From contig JAHJVE010000006.1 of assembly GCA_018828385.1 (NCBI GenBank), forward strand, positions 88,503 through 152,502: a stretch of 64,000 nt of DNA, read 5' to 3'. Under the pieces are notes generated by a model. It was not told the DNA's origin. It saw nothing but the letters and a program-made list of their open reading frames with translations, and ran no database searches. Position numbers and translations under genes: made by a program. The number at the start of each line of letters is the position of its first letter. Position 1 is the first letter of the stretch. Shown here piece by piece: positions 49,191 through 60,000 of this stretch. The stretch is from Gammaproteobacteria bacterium. Its GTDB lineage: Bacteria > Pseudomonadota > Gammaproteobacteria > Burkholderiales > Rhodocyclaceae.

Positions 49191-50210
49191 TCAATTGGCA
49201 AACAGGGCTCGATAGTCCAGTAAGAGGCTTTCCAGGAAGAGGCGCGCATTGAGCGGCTGCTCGGCCTCCTGGCGGCGTGTAATGAGGGCCCGATACGACC
49301 GGATCAGGCGTGCAGGCGGAATCATATCAGCCAAGCCTGAAATAATGGCCTGTTGCGGCAGAAAATATCGGACAGGCAAGCCATTCCTGGCCAGCGTCAG
49401 ATCGACCATCCATTTCTGCAAGGCCTCGGTGATGTGCTTCAAAGCCACCCTGCCCTTGCTGTCCTTGATGGCTTTTTCGAGTTCAGCCGCAATCGCCAGC
49501 GGATCGCCCTTGCGGCCCGCCCCCAGTCGCGCGGTCAGCAACTCCAGCCAGGCCCCTTGCCCGGACCTCGCCAATTCCATCGCCAGTCCCGGCGAACCGC
49601 CGGCCAGCGCCAACCACCGTTCAGCCTCGGCCACACCGTCGTCAGCCAGAACCTTTACAGCAAGCTTCATCGAAGGCACCGGCACCGGCACCACCTGACA
49701 GCGGCTGCGAATGGTCGGCAGCAAGCGCATTGGCTCACTGGAAACCATTAAAAACAGGGTATCTGGAGCCGGTTCTTCAAGTGTTTTAAGAAGAGAATTT
49801 GCCGTGCTGCGATTCATTGCCTCGGTGGGATTGACCAGAATGATGCGCAACCCGCCGCGATGTGTGCCGACATTGAAAAATTCGTCGAGCCCGCGCACCT
49901 GATCGATGGTGATCTGCTGACTGGGCTTTTTCTTGCCATCTTCGACCTCAGCCTCTTCACCGAGCGCATCCGGCTGCAGCAAACGGAAATCAGGATGATT
50001 TCCCTGCTCGAACCAATTGCAGGCCAGGCACTTGCCGCAGGCCAACCCATCGATCGAGGGTGACTCGCAGAGTAAACTGGCGGCAAAACGCCTGGCCAGC
50101 TCATATTTCCCCAAGCCTTTCTGGCCGACGAACAATAGCGAATGCGGCAACTGCTTGCGCCTTGCCTGCAATCCGGCCCAGACCTTCGAATGAAGATCAA
50201 TAACGTTCAT
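49191..50210 (-). CDS. holB: DNA polymerase III subunit delta'
   Basis: HolB, 339 residues, clamp-loader subunit. AAA+ fold with a degenerate P-loop ([13 protein letters not shown]), Cys-rich zinc module ([10 protein letters not shown]), and the SRC motif in TIRSRCQ. The start is ATG 50210 ([11 protein letters not shown]), overlapping the tmk stop by ATGA; an ATG at 50216 is also open. Confidence 0.93.
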   Translation of the reverse strand: MNVIDLHSKVWAGLQARRKQLPHSLLFVGQKGLGKYELARRFAASLLCESPSIDGLACGKCLACNWFEQGNHPDFRLLQPDALGEEAEVEDGKKKPSQQITIDQVRGLDEFFNVGTHRGGLRIILVNPTEAMNRSTANSLLKTLEEPAPDTLFLMVSSEPMRLLPTIRSRCQVVPVPVPSMKLAVKVLADDGVAEAERWLALAGGSPGLAMELARSGQGAWLELLTARLGAGRKGDPLAIAAELEKAIKDSKGRVALKHITEALQKWMVDLTLARNGLPVRYFLPQQAIISGLADMIPPARLIRSYRALITRRQEAEQPLNARLFLESLLLDYRALFAN

Positions 50211-50821
50211 AAACAAATTACTGCGATTATTTGTTCAAGTTCTTTGCGAATATTTTCAATGGTGTTGTCAGCGTTAACGACGCGCATTCTGCTCGGGCTG
50301 CCATGCGCTCTTTCCAGGTAAGCCTGGCGGACGCGCTCATGAAAATCGACGCGTTCCTGTTCGAACTTGTCGAGCACCCGATTGGCCAGCACGATGCGCT
50401 CGCGCGCGATGTCGAGCGGCAGGTCGAACAATAGCGTCAGATCCGGTTGCAGGTGTTCGTGCACCCAATGCTCCAGAATCAGGAACTTGGCGCGGTCCAG
50501 TCCGCGGCCACCGCCTTGGTAGGCGTAGGTGGCGTCGCTGAAGCGGTCGCAGATCACCCATTCGCCGCGGGCCAGCGCCGGCTCGATCAATTTGGCCAGG
50601 TGCTCGCGGCGTGCCGCGAACATGAGCAGGGTTTCGGTTTCCAGATGCATGGGTTCGTTGAGCAGCAACGCCCGCAACTTTTCACCCAGTTCGGTTCCGC
50701 CCGGCTCCCGCGTCACTTGCACGACGAGGCCCCGCGCCCGCAGCAATTCGGCCAGCCACTCGACGTGACTGCTCTTGCCGGCGCCGTCTATGCCTTCAAA
50801 AGTGATGAATTTTCCGCTCAC
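50207..50821 (-). CDS. tmk: thymidylate kinase
   Basis: Tmk, 204 residues, dTMP to dTDP. P-loop [12 protein letters not shown], DRx motif [18 protein letters not shown] with the lid of the E. coli type. It is coupled by 4-base overlaps to mltG upstream and holB downstream. Confidence 0.96.
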   Translation of the reverse strand: MSGKFITFEGIDGAGKSSHVEWLAELLRARGLVVQVTREPGGTELGEKLRALLLNEPMHLETETLLMFAARREHLAKLIEPALARGEWVICDRFSDATYAYQGGGRGLDRAKFLILEHWVHEHLQPDLTLLFDLPLDIARERIVLANRVLDKFEQERVDFHERVRQAYLERAHGSPSRMRVVNADNTIENIRKELEQIIAVICL

Positions 50822-51813
50822 TTCCCACCCCTTTGAAATTTATTGACTGCATTGTTGTGCTCATCCAGCGTCTGCGAGAAATGGCTGCTGCCATCGCCGC
50901 GGGCGACAAAATAGAGCACGTCGCTCTGCGCCGGATTGAGCGCCGCGCGTAGCGAAGACTGGCCCGGCATGGCAATCGGCGTCGGCGGCAGGCCGCGTCT
51001 CGTATAGGTATTGTACGGGGTGTCAGTCAACAGATCGCGCTTTCGCAAATTCCCGTCAAAGCGATCGCCGAGGCCGTAAATCACCGTCGGATCCGTTTGC
51101 AGCAACATCCCCGCACGCAAGCGATTGACGAATACAGTCGCGACCAGGATGCGGTCTGCTTCGCGGCCGGTTTCCTTTTCGACTATCGAGGCCATGATCA
51201 GCGCCTCTTGCGGCGACTTGTACGGCAAACCGGCAGCCCGTTGCGCCCATTCAGCATCCAGTTTGCGCGACATGGCCCGATGCGCCCGGGCCAACAGGTC
51301 CAGATCGCTGGAATGCTTGTCGAACAGATAGGTATCGGGGAATAACCAGCCTTCCAGGCTGCCAATATCGAGCCCCAGTTGCGCGACGATCTGACCCTCG
51401 GACAAACCGCGCGTCTCGTGACTCAGGTCCGGATGATTGTCCATCCGGGCCCGCCACTGGTGGAAAGTCCAGCCTTCGACCAGGGTCAGTTCGCCTTGCG
51501 TCACCTTGCCTTTGAGAAGCTTGTTGAGCAGTTGCCAGGGGGTAACCCCCGTTTTGACCGCATAGCTCCCGGCCTTGATGGCCGTATCGGCCCGATTGAG
51601 GCGGGCCAGCATGGCGAGCAAGCTTGGCTCGACAGCGATACCGGCCTCGCGCATCTGGGCAATGGCTGAACGCAGGCTGCTGCCACCAGTGACCCGGAAA
51701 TCGAGCGGTGAACTGCGCAGTTGCAGTGGCTGGTTGGCCCACCAGAACAAACCGCCGAGAGCGGTCGTCAACAGCAAAATGATCGGAAGGGAAATCTTGA
51801 CTAGTAGGCGCAA
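50818..51813 (-). CDS. mltG: endolytic murein transglycosylase MltG
   Basis: MltG (YceG), 331 residues. One N-terminal membrane helix (about 7-27), a LysM-like region (about 75-115) and a catalytic YceG domain with E212 in [10 protein letters not shown]. It cuts nascent glycan strands and so sets their length. It is the first gene of mltG-tmk-holB-pilZ-tatD. Confidence 0.95.
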   Translation of the reverse strand: MRLLVKISLPIILLLTTALGGLFWWANQPLQLRSSPLDFRVTGGSSLRSAIAQMREAGIAVEPSLLAMLARLNRADTAIKAGSYAVKTGVTPWQLLNKLLKGKVTQGELTLVEGWTFHQWRARMDNHPDLSHETRGLSEGQIVAQLGLDIGSLEGWLFPDTYLFDKHSSDLDLLARAHRAMSRKLDAEWAQRAAGLPYKSPQEALIMASIVEKETGREADRILVATVFVNRLRAGMLLQTDPTVIYGLGDRFDGNLRKRDLLTDTPYNTYTRRGLPPTPIAMPGQSSLRAALNPAQSDVLYFVARGDGSSHFSQTLDEHNNAVNKFQRGGK

Positions 51814-51874
51814 GGGAACTCGGCGAGTGCAAGCAGGTCTTGCCCGTGTGAAACGAGCACGTTATAACGAGCGA

Positions 51875-51880
51875 TATAAT
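51875..51880 (+). promoter_or_regulatory. candidate -10 element for ygfZ
   Basis: A perfect TATAAT 26 bases before the ygfZ ATG, with no clear -35. A CAGGAG ribosome site follows. Confidence 0.4.
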
Positions 51881-51905
51881 ATCCGAAACCCCCTCAGGAG
51901 CCTTC

Positions 51906-52922
51906 ATGAATCCCCATTGGCGCAGCTTTCTCGAATCGACCGAAGCCATATTCGATAACGATTCGACCGAGCTTCTCAACTTCGGCGATGCCGCCGGCGA
52001 ATTGTTTGCCGCGACACAGCAGACGGTCGTCGTCCCCCTGACCCACCTTGGCCTCATCGAAGCCACAGGCGATGAGGCCAAGGCCTTCCTGCACAGCCAG
52101 TTCACCAGCGATATCAACCATCTGGCTGACGGCCAGGCCCAGCATGCCGGTTGGTGCACGGCCAAGGGGCGGATGCAGGCGAGTTTCGTCGTCTGGCGCC
52201 AGGGCGAGCGTTATCTCCTCGCGCTGGCCGCCGACCTCCAGGAAGCAACGCAAAAGCGCCTGCAAATGTTCGTCTTGCGGGCAAAAGTAAAACTGGCCGC
52301 GCAGACCGACAGTACCGTCATGCTCGGCCTCTCCGGGCCACAGGCCGAAGAAGCGCTGACCGATGCCGGACTGCCCAGCCCGGCTGAAGCAATGGCAACG
52401 GCCACCGCCGACGGTGCAACCGTCATTCGCCTCGATGCCAAGCGTTTCATGATCGTCGCGCCGGAATCGGCGATGGCTGCGCTGTGGCAAAAACTGACCG
52501 TCAAAGCCCATCCCGCAGGCCTCCCCGCCTGGCGCTGGCTCGATATTCAGGCCGCTTTTCCGCTTGTCACCCTGGCCACCAAGGAAGAGTTCGTGCCGCA
52601 AATGGCCGACTTCGAAAAGATTGGCGGCGTCAGTTTCCACAAGGGCTGCTACCCGGGCCAGGAAATCGTGGCCCGCACCCAGTACCTCGGCAAGGTCAAG
52701 CGCCACCTGCATCGCGTAACCAGTGCGCAGGAGCTCAAGGCCGGCGATATCCTGCATTCGCCCGACAACCCGGATCAGTCCTGCGGTACGGTGATGACCG
52801 TTGCCCCCTCGCCGGCCGGCGGTTACGAAGCCCTGGCGGTCATCCAGAGCAATTTCGCCGGCAATGTCCGTCTTGGTTCGCTGGACGGCCCTTCCGTCCA
52901 GGCTGCTGCGGTCAACCCGTAA
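51906..52922 (+). CDS. ygfZ: folate-binding Fe-S repair protein YgfZ
   Basis: YgfZ, 338 residues, a GcvT-like tetrahydrofolate protein needed for some Fe-S enzymes. The motif KGCYPGQEIVAR is present with C248. Its presence fits with the isc operon in the same window. It is followed closely by the NRDE gene, with a dispersed element between. Confidence 0.94.
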   Translation: MNPHWRSFLESTEAIFDNDSTELLNFGDAAGELFAATQQTVVVPLTHLGLIEATGDEAKAFLHSQFTSDINHLADGQAQHAGWCTAKGRMQASFVVWRQGERYLLALAADLQEATQKRLQMFVLRAKVKLAAQTDSTVMLGLSGPQAEEALTDAGLPSPAEAMATATADGATVIRLDAKRFMIVAPESAMAALWQKLTVKAHPAGLPAWRWLDIQAAFPLVTLATKEEFVPQMADFEKIGGVSFHKGCYPGQEIVARTQYLGKVKRHLHRVTSAQELKAGDILHSPDNPDQSCGTVMTVAPSPAGGYEALAVIQSNFAGNVRLGSLDGPSVQAAAVNP

Positions 52923-52941
52923 AATCGGCCAAAAATGAAAT
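52907..52941 (-). repeat. dispersed 35-bp element, copy 10
   Basis: CTGCGGTCAACCCGTAAAAT then CGGCCAAAAATGAAAT. The final ATG of the following gene starts at 52940, in the element's tail; the ygfZ stop TAA is also inside it. Confidence 0.75.
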
Positions 52942-53658
52942 GTGCCTGATCGTCGTCGGCTGGCGGGTTCATCCGGATTACCCGCTGGTCGTCGCGGCCA
53001 ATCGTGACGAGTTTTACGCCCGGCCGACAGCGCCACTGGGGCGCTGGCCCGATGCGCCGGAAGTCATCGGCGGGCTCGATCTCGAAGCCGGTGGGACCTG
53101 GCTGGGCATCAGCGAATCCGGACGCTTCGCCGCAGTCACCAACGTGCGCGAACCCGGCATGGCCAAAGGCGCGCAATCCCGCGGCGCCCTGACGCGGGGC
53201 TTCCTGACGGCCTGCTCATCAGCGAACGACTACGCGGCGGGAATCGATGGCGACCAATACTCCGGCTTCAACCTGTTGCTGAGCGACGGCGATACGCTGG
53301 TCTATTGCTCGAATCGCGATGGCAATCCACGCCCACTGGCGCCGGGTGTTTACGGGCTATCGAATCACCTGCTCGACAGCCCCTGGCCGAAACTGCTTGC
53401 CGCTCGCCAGCGATTTGCCGAAGCATTGCCCCGCCTGCCCGATGAGTCGGCTTTTTTCGACCTGCTGGCCGACCAGGCCATCGTCGCCGATGAAAATCTG
53501 CCGAGCACCGGTGTTCCCATCGAATGGGAACGCCTGTTGTCGGCCATCTTCGTCAAATCGGAAAGCTACGGCACGCGGGCGTCAACGGTGGTCTGGCAAG
53601 ATGCTGGCGGCAAGATCACGGTTCACGAAAACAGTTTTGGCCCGAACGCCCAGCCGCT

Positions 53659-54713
<1,055 letters not shown>

Positions 54714-54718
54714 TCACC

Positions 54719-55303
54719 CTAGTTCCCCTGCAGCAACAGGCGGATGTCGGCAGTGATGTCATCAACGCTGCTCGTGTCCTTGACATAGAGCCGCAGGCGA
54801 CCGGCCGGATCGAACACATAGGCGCCCGTCGAATGGTCGATGACATAGCCCAGCTCCCCCTCAACCGGCTTGCGCGCGGCAAAGACGCGGAACTCTTCGG
54901 TCGCGGCCCTGGTTTGCGCTGCATCGCCGCGCAGGCCAAGAAATGTCGGGTGGAACCACGGCACGAAAGCCTTCAGCCGCTCAGCGCTGTCGCGCTCCGG
55001 ATCGACCGTGACGAACAGGACCTGAACCCGCTCAGCGTCGCCACCCAGCGCCTTCATGACGTCAGCCAGCTTGGCCAGCATGGTCGGGCAAATATCCGGA
55101 CAGGAGGTGTAGCCGAAGAAGACCACCGTCGCCTTGCCCTGAAAATCGGTCAGCGATCGCGACTGGCCATGGTGATCGACCAAGGCCAACTGACGGCCGA
55201 AAGTGGCGCCGGTCAGATCGGTGTTGCGAAATGTCACCGGTGGCCGCTTGCAGGAGAGCAAGGCTGCCATGGACAGGGCAAGAAAGAGGCGGCGATTGAT
55301 CAT
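54719..55303 (-). CDS. SCO1/SenC copper chaperone (lipoprotein)
   Basis: SCO1-family protein of 194 residues. Signal with lipobox LLSC (Cys about 18), thioredoxin fold with copper motif TSCPDICP and the distal His in YVIDHSTG. It is thought to load copper into CuA of subunit II. It is divergent from coxB with 78 bases between. Confidence 0.92.
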   Translation of the reverse strand: MINRRLFLALSMAALLSCKRPPVTFRNTDLTGATFGRQLALVDHHGQSRSLTDFQGKATVVFFGYTSCPDICPTMLAKLADVMKALGGDAERVQVLFVTVDPERDSAERLKAFVPWFHPTFLGLRGDAAQTRAATEEFRVFAARKPVEGELGYVIDHSTGAYVFDPAGRLRLYVKDTSSVDDITADIRLLLQGN

Positions 55304-55381
55304 GAAAAATTTTTCTGAACTATTTCCGGAACATTGATTCTCAGCCCTAGAGGTCGGTTCTCACAAGGGGGAGGGAACGGA

Positions 55382-56596
55382 ATGGCGAGTTGCACGCTTG
55401 AGACTCAGACTGCGCAAAGCGCAGAGGTAAATCCTGTTGCCTGGCTGTTGCGCAGCCTTTTCCCTCCTTCAGCCCTGCTTTTGCCGGGTGCCGCCAGCGC
55501 AGCCTATAACTTCAACTTCCCCGAGCCGGTTACGCCCATCGCCCGGGAAACGCTGCACATCCACAACGAGTTCATGCTGATCATCACCGTGCTGTTCGTG
55601 GTGGTCTTTGCCATCATGATCTACTCGATGATCAAGCATCGGAAGAGCAGCGGCCACGCGCCGGCCAAGTTCACCGGGCCGACTGGCGCCCTGCAGTGGT
55701 TCTGGGCGTTGATTCCCTTCGCCATCCTGCTCTTCATCGACTTCGTGCTGATGGGCATTCCGGCCGTGCAGGCCATCATCAACATGGAAGACACCCAGAC
55801 CAAGGCCGACATGGTGCTCAAGGTCACTGGCATGCAGTGGAAGTGGCAGTACGAATATCCCGAATCCGGTGTCAAGTTCATCAGCACGCTGGCGACGCCG
55901 CGCGACCAGATCAGCAACGCTGAAGCCAAGGGCGAACATTACCTGCTCGAAGTCGACAAGCCGGTCGTCCTGCCGGTCGGCAAGAAGGTGCGCGTCCTGC
56001 TCACCTCCACCGATGTCATCCATACCTGGTGGGTGCCGCAGTTCGGCGTCAAGCGCGACGCCATTCCCGGCTTCCTGCGCGAAACCTGGGTGCTGATCGA
56101 AAAGCCCGGCATCTACCGCGGCCAGTGCGCCGAGTTGTGCGGCAAGGATCACGGTTTCATGCCGGTGGTCGTCCATGCCGTGCCTGAGCCCGAGTACCTC
56201 GCCTGGGTGGAGGCACAGAAGGCCGAAGCCAAGGCGGCGGCTGGCGGCGCTGATCGGACCTGGAGCAAGGACGAACTGCTCGCCGAGGGCAAGGCAGTCT
56301 ATGAAAAGGTTTGCGCTGCCTGCCACCAGCCGGATGGCAAGGGTTTGCCGCCGGCCTTCCCGGCCTTGGCGGGCAGCAAAGTGATCAACGCACCGTTGCT
56401 CGACATGAACGGCAAGATCGTCAAGGACAGCCACGTCGACCGGGTCATGCACGGCAAGGCCGGCACGGCGATGCAGGCGTTCAGCGCCAGCCTGTCCGAT
56501 GTCGAGTTGGCCGCCGTCATCACCTACGAACGCAACAGTTTCGGCAACCAGATGGGCGACATGATCCAGCCAGCCCAGATCAAGTCACTGCGCTAG
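55382..56596 (+). CDS. coxB: cytochrome c oxidase subunit II (caa3 type)
   Basis: Subunit II, 404 residues. An N-terminal signal-like stretch, two membrane helices (about 65-90 and 105-125), a CuA domain with GQCAELCGKDHGFM, and a fused C-terminal cytochrome c domain (CAACHQPDGKGLPPAFP). The fused heme c marks a caa3-type oxidase. I use ATG 55382, after a GGAGGGAA ribosome site. Confidence 0.95.
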   Translation: MASCTLETQTAQSAEVNPVAWLLRSLFPPSALLLPGAASAAYNFNFPEPVTPIARETLHIHNEFMLIITVLFVVVFAIMIYSMIKHRKSSGHAPAKFTGPTGALQWFWALIPFAILLFIDFVLMGIPAVQAIINMEDTQTKADMVLKVTGMQWKWQYEYPESGVKFISTLATPRDQISNAEAKGEHYLLEVDKPVVLPVGKKVRVLLTSTDVIHTWWVPQFGVKRDAIPGFLRETWVLIEKPGIYRGQCAELCGKDHGFMPVVVHAVPEPEYLAWVEAQKAEAKAAAGGADRTWSKDELLAEGKAVYEKVCAACHQPDGKGLPPAFPALAGSKVINAPLLDMNGKIVKDSHVDRVMHGKAGTAMQAFSASLSDVELAAVITYERNSFGNQMGDMIQPAQIKSLR

Positions 56597-56606
56597 GAGA
56601 CGAGCG

Positions 56607-58202
56607 ATGAGCACAGCCACCACCCATACTGCCGAACACCCCGCCGGGGAATACCATGGCGGCCTGCTGCGCTGGCTGACGACGACGAATCACAAGGACA
56701 TCGGCACGATGTACCTGACTTTCTCGCTGATCATGTTCTTTGTCGGCGGCCTGATGATCCTCGCCGTGCGCGCCGAACTGTTCCAGCCCGGCCTGCAGCT
56801 CATGAAACCGGAGTTCTTCAACCAGCTGATCGGCGTGCACGCCCTGGTGATGATCTTTGCAGCGCTGATGCCTGCCGCCACCGGCTTCGCCAACTGGATG
56901 CTGCCGCTGATGATCGGCGCGCCCGACATGGCGCTACCCCGTCTCAACAACTGGGGTTTCTGGCTGCTGCCGCCGGCCGCCATCCTGCTCACGCTACCCT
57001 TCACGCTGGCCCTGTTCGGCATCGGTGACGGTGCGCTGGCCACCGGCTGGACCTTCTACGCGCCACTTTCGGTGCAGGGCGGCATGGGCGTCGATTTCGC
57101 GATACTGGCCGTGCATATCCTCGGCATCTCGTCGATCATGGGCTCGATCAATATCATCGTCACCATCTTCAATATGCGTGCCCCCGGCATGACGATGATG
57201 AAGCTGCCGCTCTTCGCCTGGGGCTGGCTGATCACTGCGTTCCTTCTCATAGCAACGCTGCCGGTGCTGGCCGGTGCGGTGACCATGCTGCTTACCGACC
57301 GCCATTTCGGCACGCACTTCTTCGACGCGGCCGGCGGCGGCGACCCGATTCTCTTCCAGCACCTGTTCTGGTTCTTCGGCCACCCCGAGGTATACATCCT
57401 CCTGCTGCCGGTCTGGGGCCTGATGCCGCATGTGCTGTCCACCTTCTCGCGCAAGCCGACCTACGGCTACAAGGCGCAGGTCTACAGTTTCATCGCCATC
57501 GGCCTGCTCTCGGTCGTCGTCTGGGCCCACCACTTCTTTACGGCCGGCATGCCGGTACCGGCACTGGTCTATTTCATGTTCAGCACCATGGCCATTTCGC
57601 TGCCGCTGGCCGTGCTCTTCTTTTGCTGGATCGCCACCATGTGGAAAGGGGCGATGACTTTCGAGACGCCGATGCTGTTCGCAGTCGGCTTCATCGTGCT
57701 GTTCGGCATCGCCGGGCTGACCGGGCTGATCCTCGCCGACGTGGCGGCCGACGCGCAGTACCACCACAGCTATTTCGTCGTCGCCCACTTCCACTACGCG
57801 CTGTTCGCCGGCGGCATCATGGGTGTGATGACCGGCGTTTATTACTGGCTGCCGAAATGGACCGGCCACATGTACAGCGAAAAGCTCGGCAAGCTGCATT
57901 TCTGGCTGACCGTCGTTTCTTTCAACCTGACCTTCCTGCCGCAGTTTTTCCTCGGCCTCGCCGGCATGCCGCGACGCATTCCCGACTATGCGCTGCAGTT
58001 CGCCGAATTCAATGCCATCTCGACCGTCGGCGCCTTTGTCCTCGGCATCAGCCAACTGCTCTTTGCCTGGAACATCTGGTGTTGTGTGCGCGGCGGCCCG
58101 AAGGTCGACGGCCAGGTCTGGGAAGGCGCCGAGGGGCTGGAATGGGAGCTTTCGTCGCCACCACCCCACCATAGCTGGGAAATCCAGCCGGTGGTCAAAT
58201 GA
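56607..58202 (+). CDS. coxA: cytochrome c oxidase subunit I
   Basis: Subunit I, 531 residues, 12 membrane helices with the heme a/a3-CuB site. The CuB ligand and cross-linked Tyr motif is FGHPEVYILLLPVWG; other ligands are in WAHHFFTAG and VAHFHYALFAGG. It follows coxB by 10 bases and overlaps the tiny next gene by 4. Confidence 0.97.
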   Translation: MSTATTHTAEHPAGEYHGGLLRWLTTTNHKDIGTMYLTFSLIMFFVGGLMILAVRAELFQPGLQLMKPEFFNQLIGVHALVMIFAALMPAATGFANWMLPLMIGAPDMALPRLNNWGFWLLPPAAILLTLPFTLALFGIGDGALATGWTFYAPLSVQGGMGVDFAILAVHILGISSIMGSINIIVTIFNMRAPGMTMMKLPLFAWGWLITAFLLIATLPVLAGAVTMLLTDRHFGTHFFDAAGGGDPILFQHLFWFFGHPEVYILLLPVWGLMPHVLSTFSRKPTYGYKAQVYSFIAIGLLSVVVWAHHFFTAGMPVPALVYFMFSTMAISLPLAVLFFCWIATMWKGAMTFETPMLFAVGFIVLFGIAGLTGLILADVAADAQYHHSYFVVAHFHYALFAGGIMGVMTGVYYWLPKWTGHMYSEKLGKLHFWLTVVSFNLTFLPQFFLGLAGMPRRIPDYALQFAEFNAISTVGAFVLGISQLLFAWNIWCCVRGGPKVDGQVWEGAEGLEWELSSPPPHHSWEIQPVVK

Positions 58203-58336
58203 GCGAGGAGCACATGGCCCCGGCCTTCACCGGTGCCGACCTCGCCCGCCGCCGTGCCGCGGCGCGGCGTCTTGGCTGGCTGCTTGGCGCCGTCGTGCTG
58301 GTCATTTACCTCATCGGTTTGTTCATCAAGCGCTAG
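58199..58336 (+). CDS. 45-residue cytochrome oxidase small assembly protein
   Basis: Overlapping the coxA stop by ATGA is a 45-codon gene with one membrane helix (LLGAVVLVIYLIGLFI, about 28-43) after an Arg-rich segment (ARRRAAARR). Its place between coxA and ctaG, and this form, match the small assembly proteins annotated at betaproteobacterial cox loci. The exact role is unknown. Confidence 0.72.
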   Translation: MSEEHMAPAFTGADLARRRAAARRLGWLLGAVVLVIYLIGLFIKR

Positions 58337-58340
58337 CGCC

Positions 58341-58952
58341 ATGGAACAGGCCCAGCCCACCGCAACTCGCCACAATCGCCTGATCGGCAAGCTGTTATTG
58401 ATGGTGGCCGGGGCCTTCGTCTTTGCCTTCGCGCTGGTGCCGCTTTACGACGTACTCTGCGCGGCTACCGGCTTCAATGGCAAGACGGCCGGGCCGGGAG
58501 CAATTCGCGATGGTTTCGGCGTCGGCGGCCTGCAAACCGCAGCCGCCCCGGTCTCGAAGGTCGATACCGGGCGCACTGTCCGCGTCGAATTCACCGGCAC
58601 CGTGATGCCCGGCCTGCCCTGGGACATGCGGCCGCTGACCGTCAGTCTCGACATCCACCCGGGCGAGCTGCAGCAGGTCAGCTACCTGGTGCGCAACACG
58701 TCAAACCGGACGATAGTCGGACAGGCCGTGCCGAGCGTGACGCCCGGCCAGGCGGCACAGCATTTCGAGAAAATCGAGTGCTTCTGTTTTTCACAGCAAA
58801 CGCTGGGACCGGGCGAGGCGCGCGAAATGCCGCTGGCTTTTATCGTCAAACCCGAGGTCGACCGTAGCATTCGCCACATCACCCTGTCCTACGCCTTTTT
58901 CAGCGTTGACGGACAGCGCCAGACACTGACCAGCAGCAGGGAGGCCCAATGA
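58341..58952 (+). CDS. ctaG: cytochrome oxidase assembly protein CtaG (Cox11)
   Basis: Cox11/CtaG, 203 residues, delivers copper to CuB. One N-terminal helix (about 15-37), then a periplasmic domain with the copper motif KIECFCFSQQTL. ATG 58341 is 4 bases after the tiny upstream gene; the stop overlaps coxC (ATGA). Confidence 0.94.
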   Translation: MEQAQPTATRHNRLIGKLLLMVAGAFVFAFALVPLYDVLCAATGFNGKTAGPGAIRDGFGVGGLQTAAAPVSKVDTGRTVRVEFTGTVMPGLPWDMRPLTVSLDIHPGELQQVSYLVRNTSNRTIVGQAVPSVTPGQAAQHFEKIECFCFSQQTLGPGEAREMPLAFIVKPEVDRSIRHITLSYAFFSVDGQRQTLTSSREAQ

Positions 58953-59812
58953 AAACCAGTCCAGCGCACGCCGAACACTATTTCGTTCCCCAGCCCAGCC
59001 TGTACCCGGTGATCCTCTCGGCCGGCATGTTCCTGCTCGCCTTTGGCTTCATCCAGTTACTCAACAACTTCGGCCCCGGCAAGTGGGTCATGCTCGGCGG
59101 CACGGCCGTCATCCTCTATGTGCTGTTCGGCTGGTTCGGCAAGGTCATCGGCGAATCGCAGAGCGGTTCCTACCGCGACTGGGAGGACCGTTCATTCCGC
59201 TACGGCATGATCTGGTTCATCGCCACCGAGGTGATGTTCTTCGCCGCGTTTTTCGGTGCGCTGTTCTACGTGCGGGTAATTTCGGTGCCGACCCTGGGCG
59301 GCATGGAAGGCGCGCACGGCTTCAGCCTGTGGCCGGAATTCGCCGGCACCTGGCCGACCAGCGGGCCGAAAGGCGCCACCTTCACGCCGATGGGCGCCTG
59401 GGGCATTCCGGCGCTCAATACCGCCCTGCTCCTGAGTTCCGGCGCGACAGTCACATGGGCGCATTGGGGGCTGTTGCGCAACAACCGCAAGCAATTAGCG
59501 CTTGGATTAGCAGCGACGGTCTTGCTCGGCAGCACTTTCCTCGGCTTCCAAGCTTACGAATACCACCACGCCTATACCGAACTCGGACTGACCATGGGCG
59601 CCGGTGCCTACGGGGCAACCTTCTTCATGCTAACCGGCTTCCATGGTTTCCATGTCACGCTCGGCACCATCATGCTCGCCGTCATCCTGCTGCGCAGCCT
59701 GAGCGGCCACTTCAGCGCCGACCGCCATTTCGCCTTCGAAGCGGTGGCCTGGTACTGGCACTTCGTCGATGTGGTCTGGCTGATCCTCTTCGTTTTCGTT
59801 TACTGGGTGTAG
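58949..59812 (+). CDS. coxC: cytochrome c oxidase subunit III
   Basis: Subunit III, 287 residues, seven helices. The conserved start (HAEHYFVPQPSLYP) and FHGFHVTLGT are present. Its 3' end overlaps the minus-strand DUF2909 gene by 13 bases. Confidence 0.95.
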   Translation: MKTSPAHAEHYFVPQPSLYPVILSAGMFLLAFGFIQLLNNFGPGKWVMLGGTAVILYVLFGWFGKVIGESQSGSYRDWEDRSFRYGMIWFIATEVMFFAAFFGALFYVRVISVPTLGGMEGAHGFSLWPEFAGTWPTSGPKGATFTPMGAWGIPALNTALLLSSGATVTWAHWGLLRNNRKQLALGLAATVLLGSTFLGFQAYEYHHAYTELGLTMGAGAYGATFFMLTGFHGFHVTLGTIMLAVILLRSLSGHFSADRHFAFEAVAWYWHFVDVVWLILFVFVYWV

Positions 59813-60000
59813 CCGGGTATGAGACCGAACCTGAACCCGGCCAGCAGCAGCAAAAAGAGCGTGATCGACAGCCCGATACGCAAGGTCAGCGCCCGCACCG
59901 TCCGCTCGCCGGCCCCCCGGTCGCGGTAAAGATAGAAGAGCCCGGAGAACAGGCTGCCGACGATGGCCAACAACAGCAAAACAACCAGCAGCTTGAGCAT
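59800..60000 (-). CDS. DUF2909 twin-helix membrane protein
   Basis: A 66-residue protein with two helices (LKLLVVLLLLAIVGSLFSGL and LTLRIGLSITLFLLLLAGF) joined by a charged loop. It fits DUF2909, commonly found between coxC and SURF1 in beta- and gammaproteobacteria on the opposite strand. Its ATG overlaps the plus-strand SURF1 ATG (CATG). Role unknown. Confidence 0.8.
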   Translation of the reverse strand: MLKLLVVLLLLAIVGSLFSGLFYLYRDRGAGERTVRALTLRIGLSITLFLLLLAGFRFGLIPGYTQ

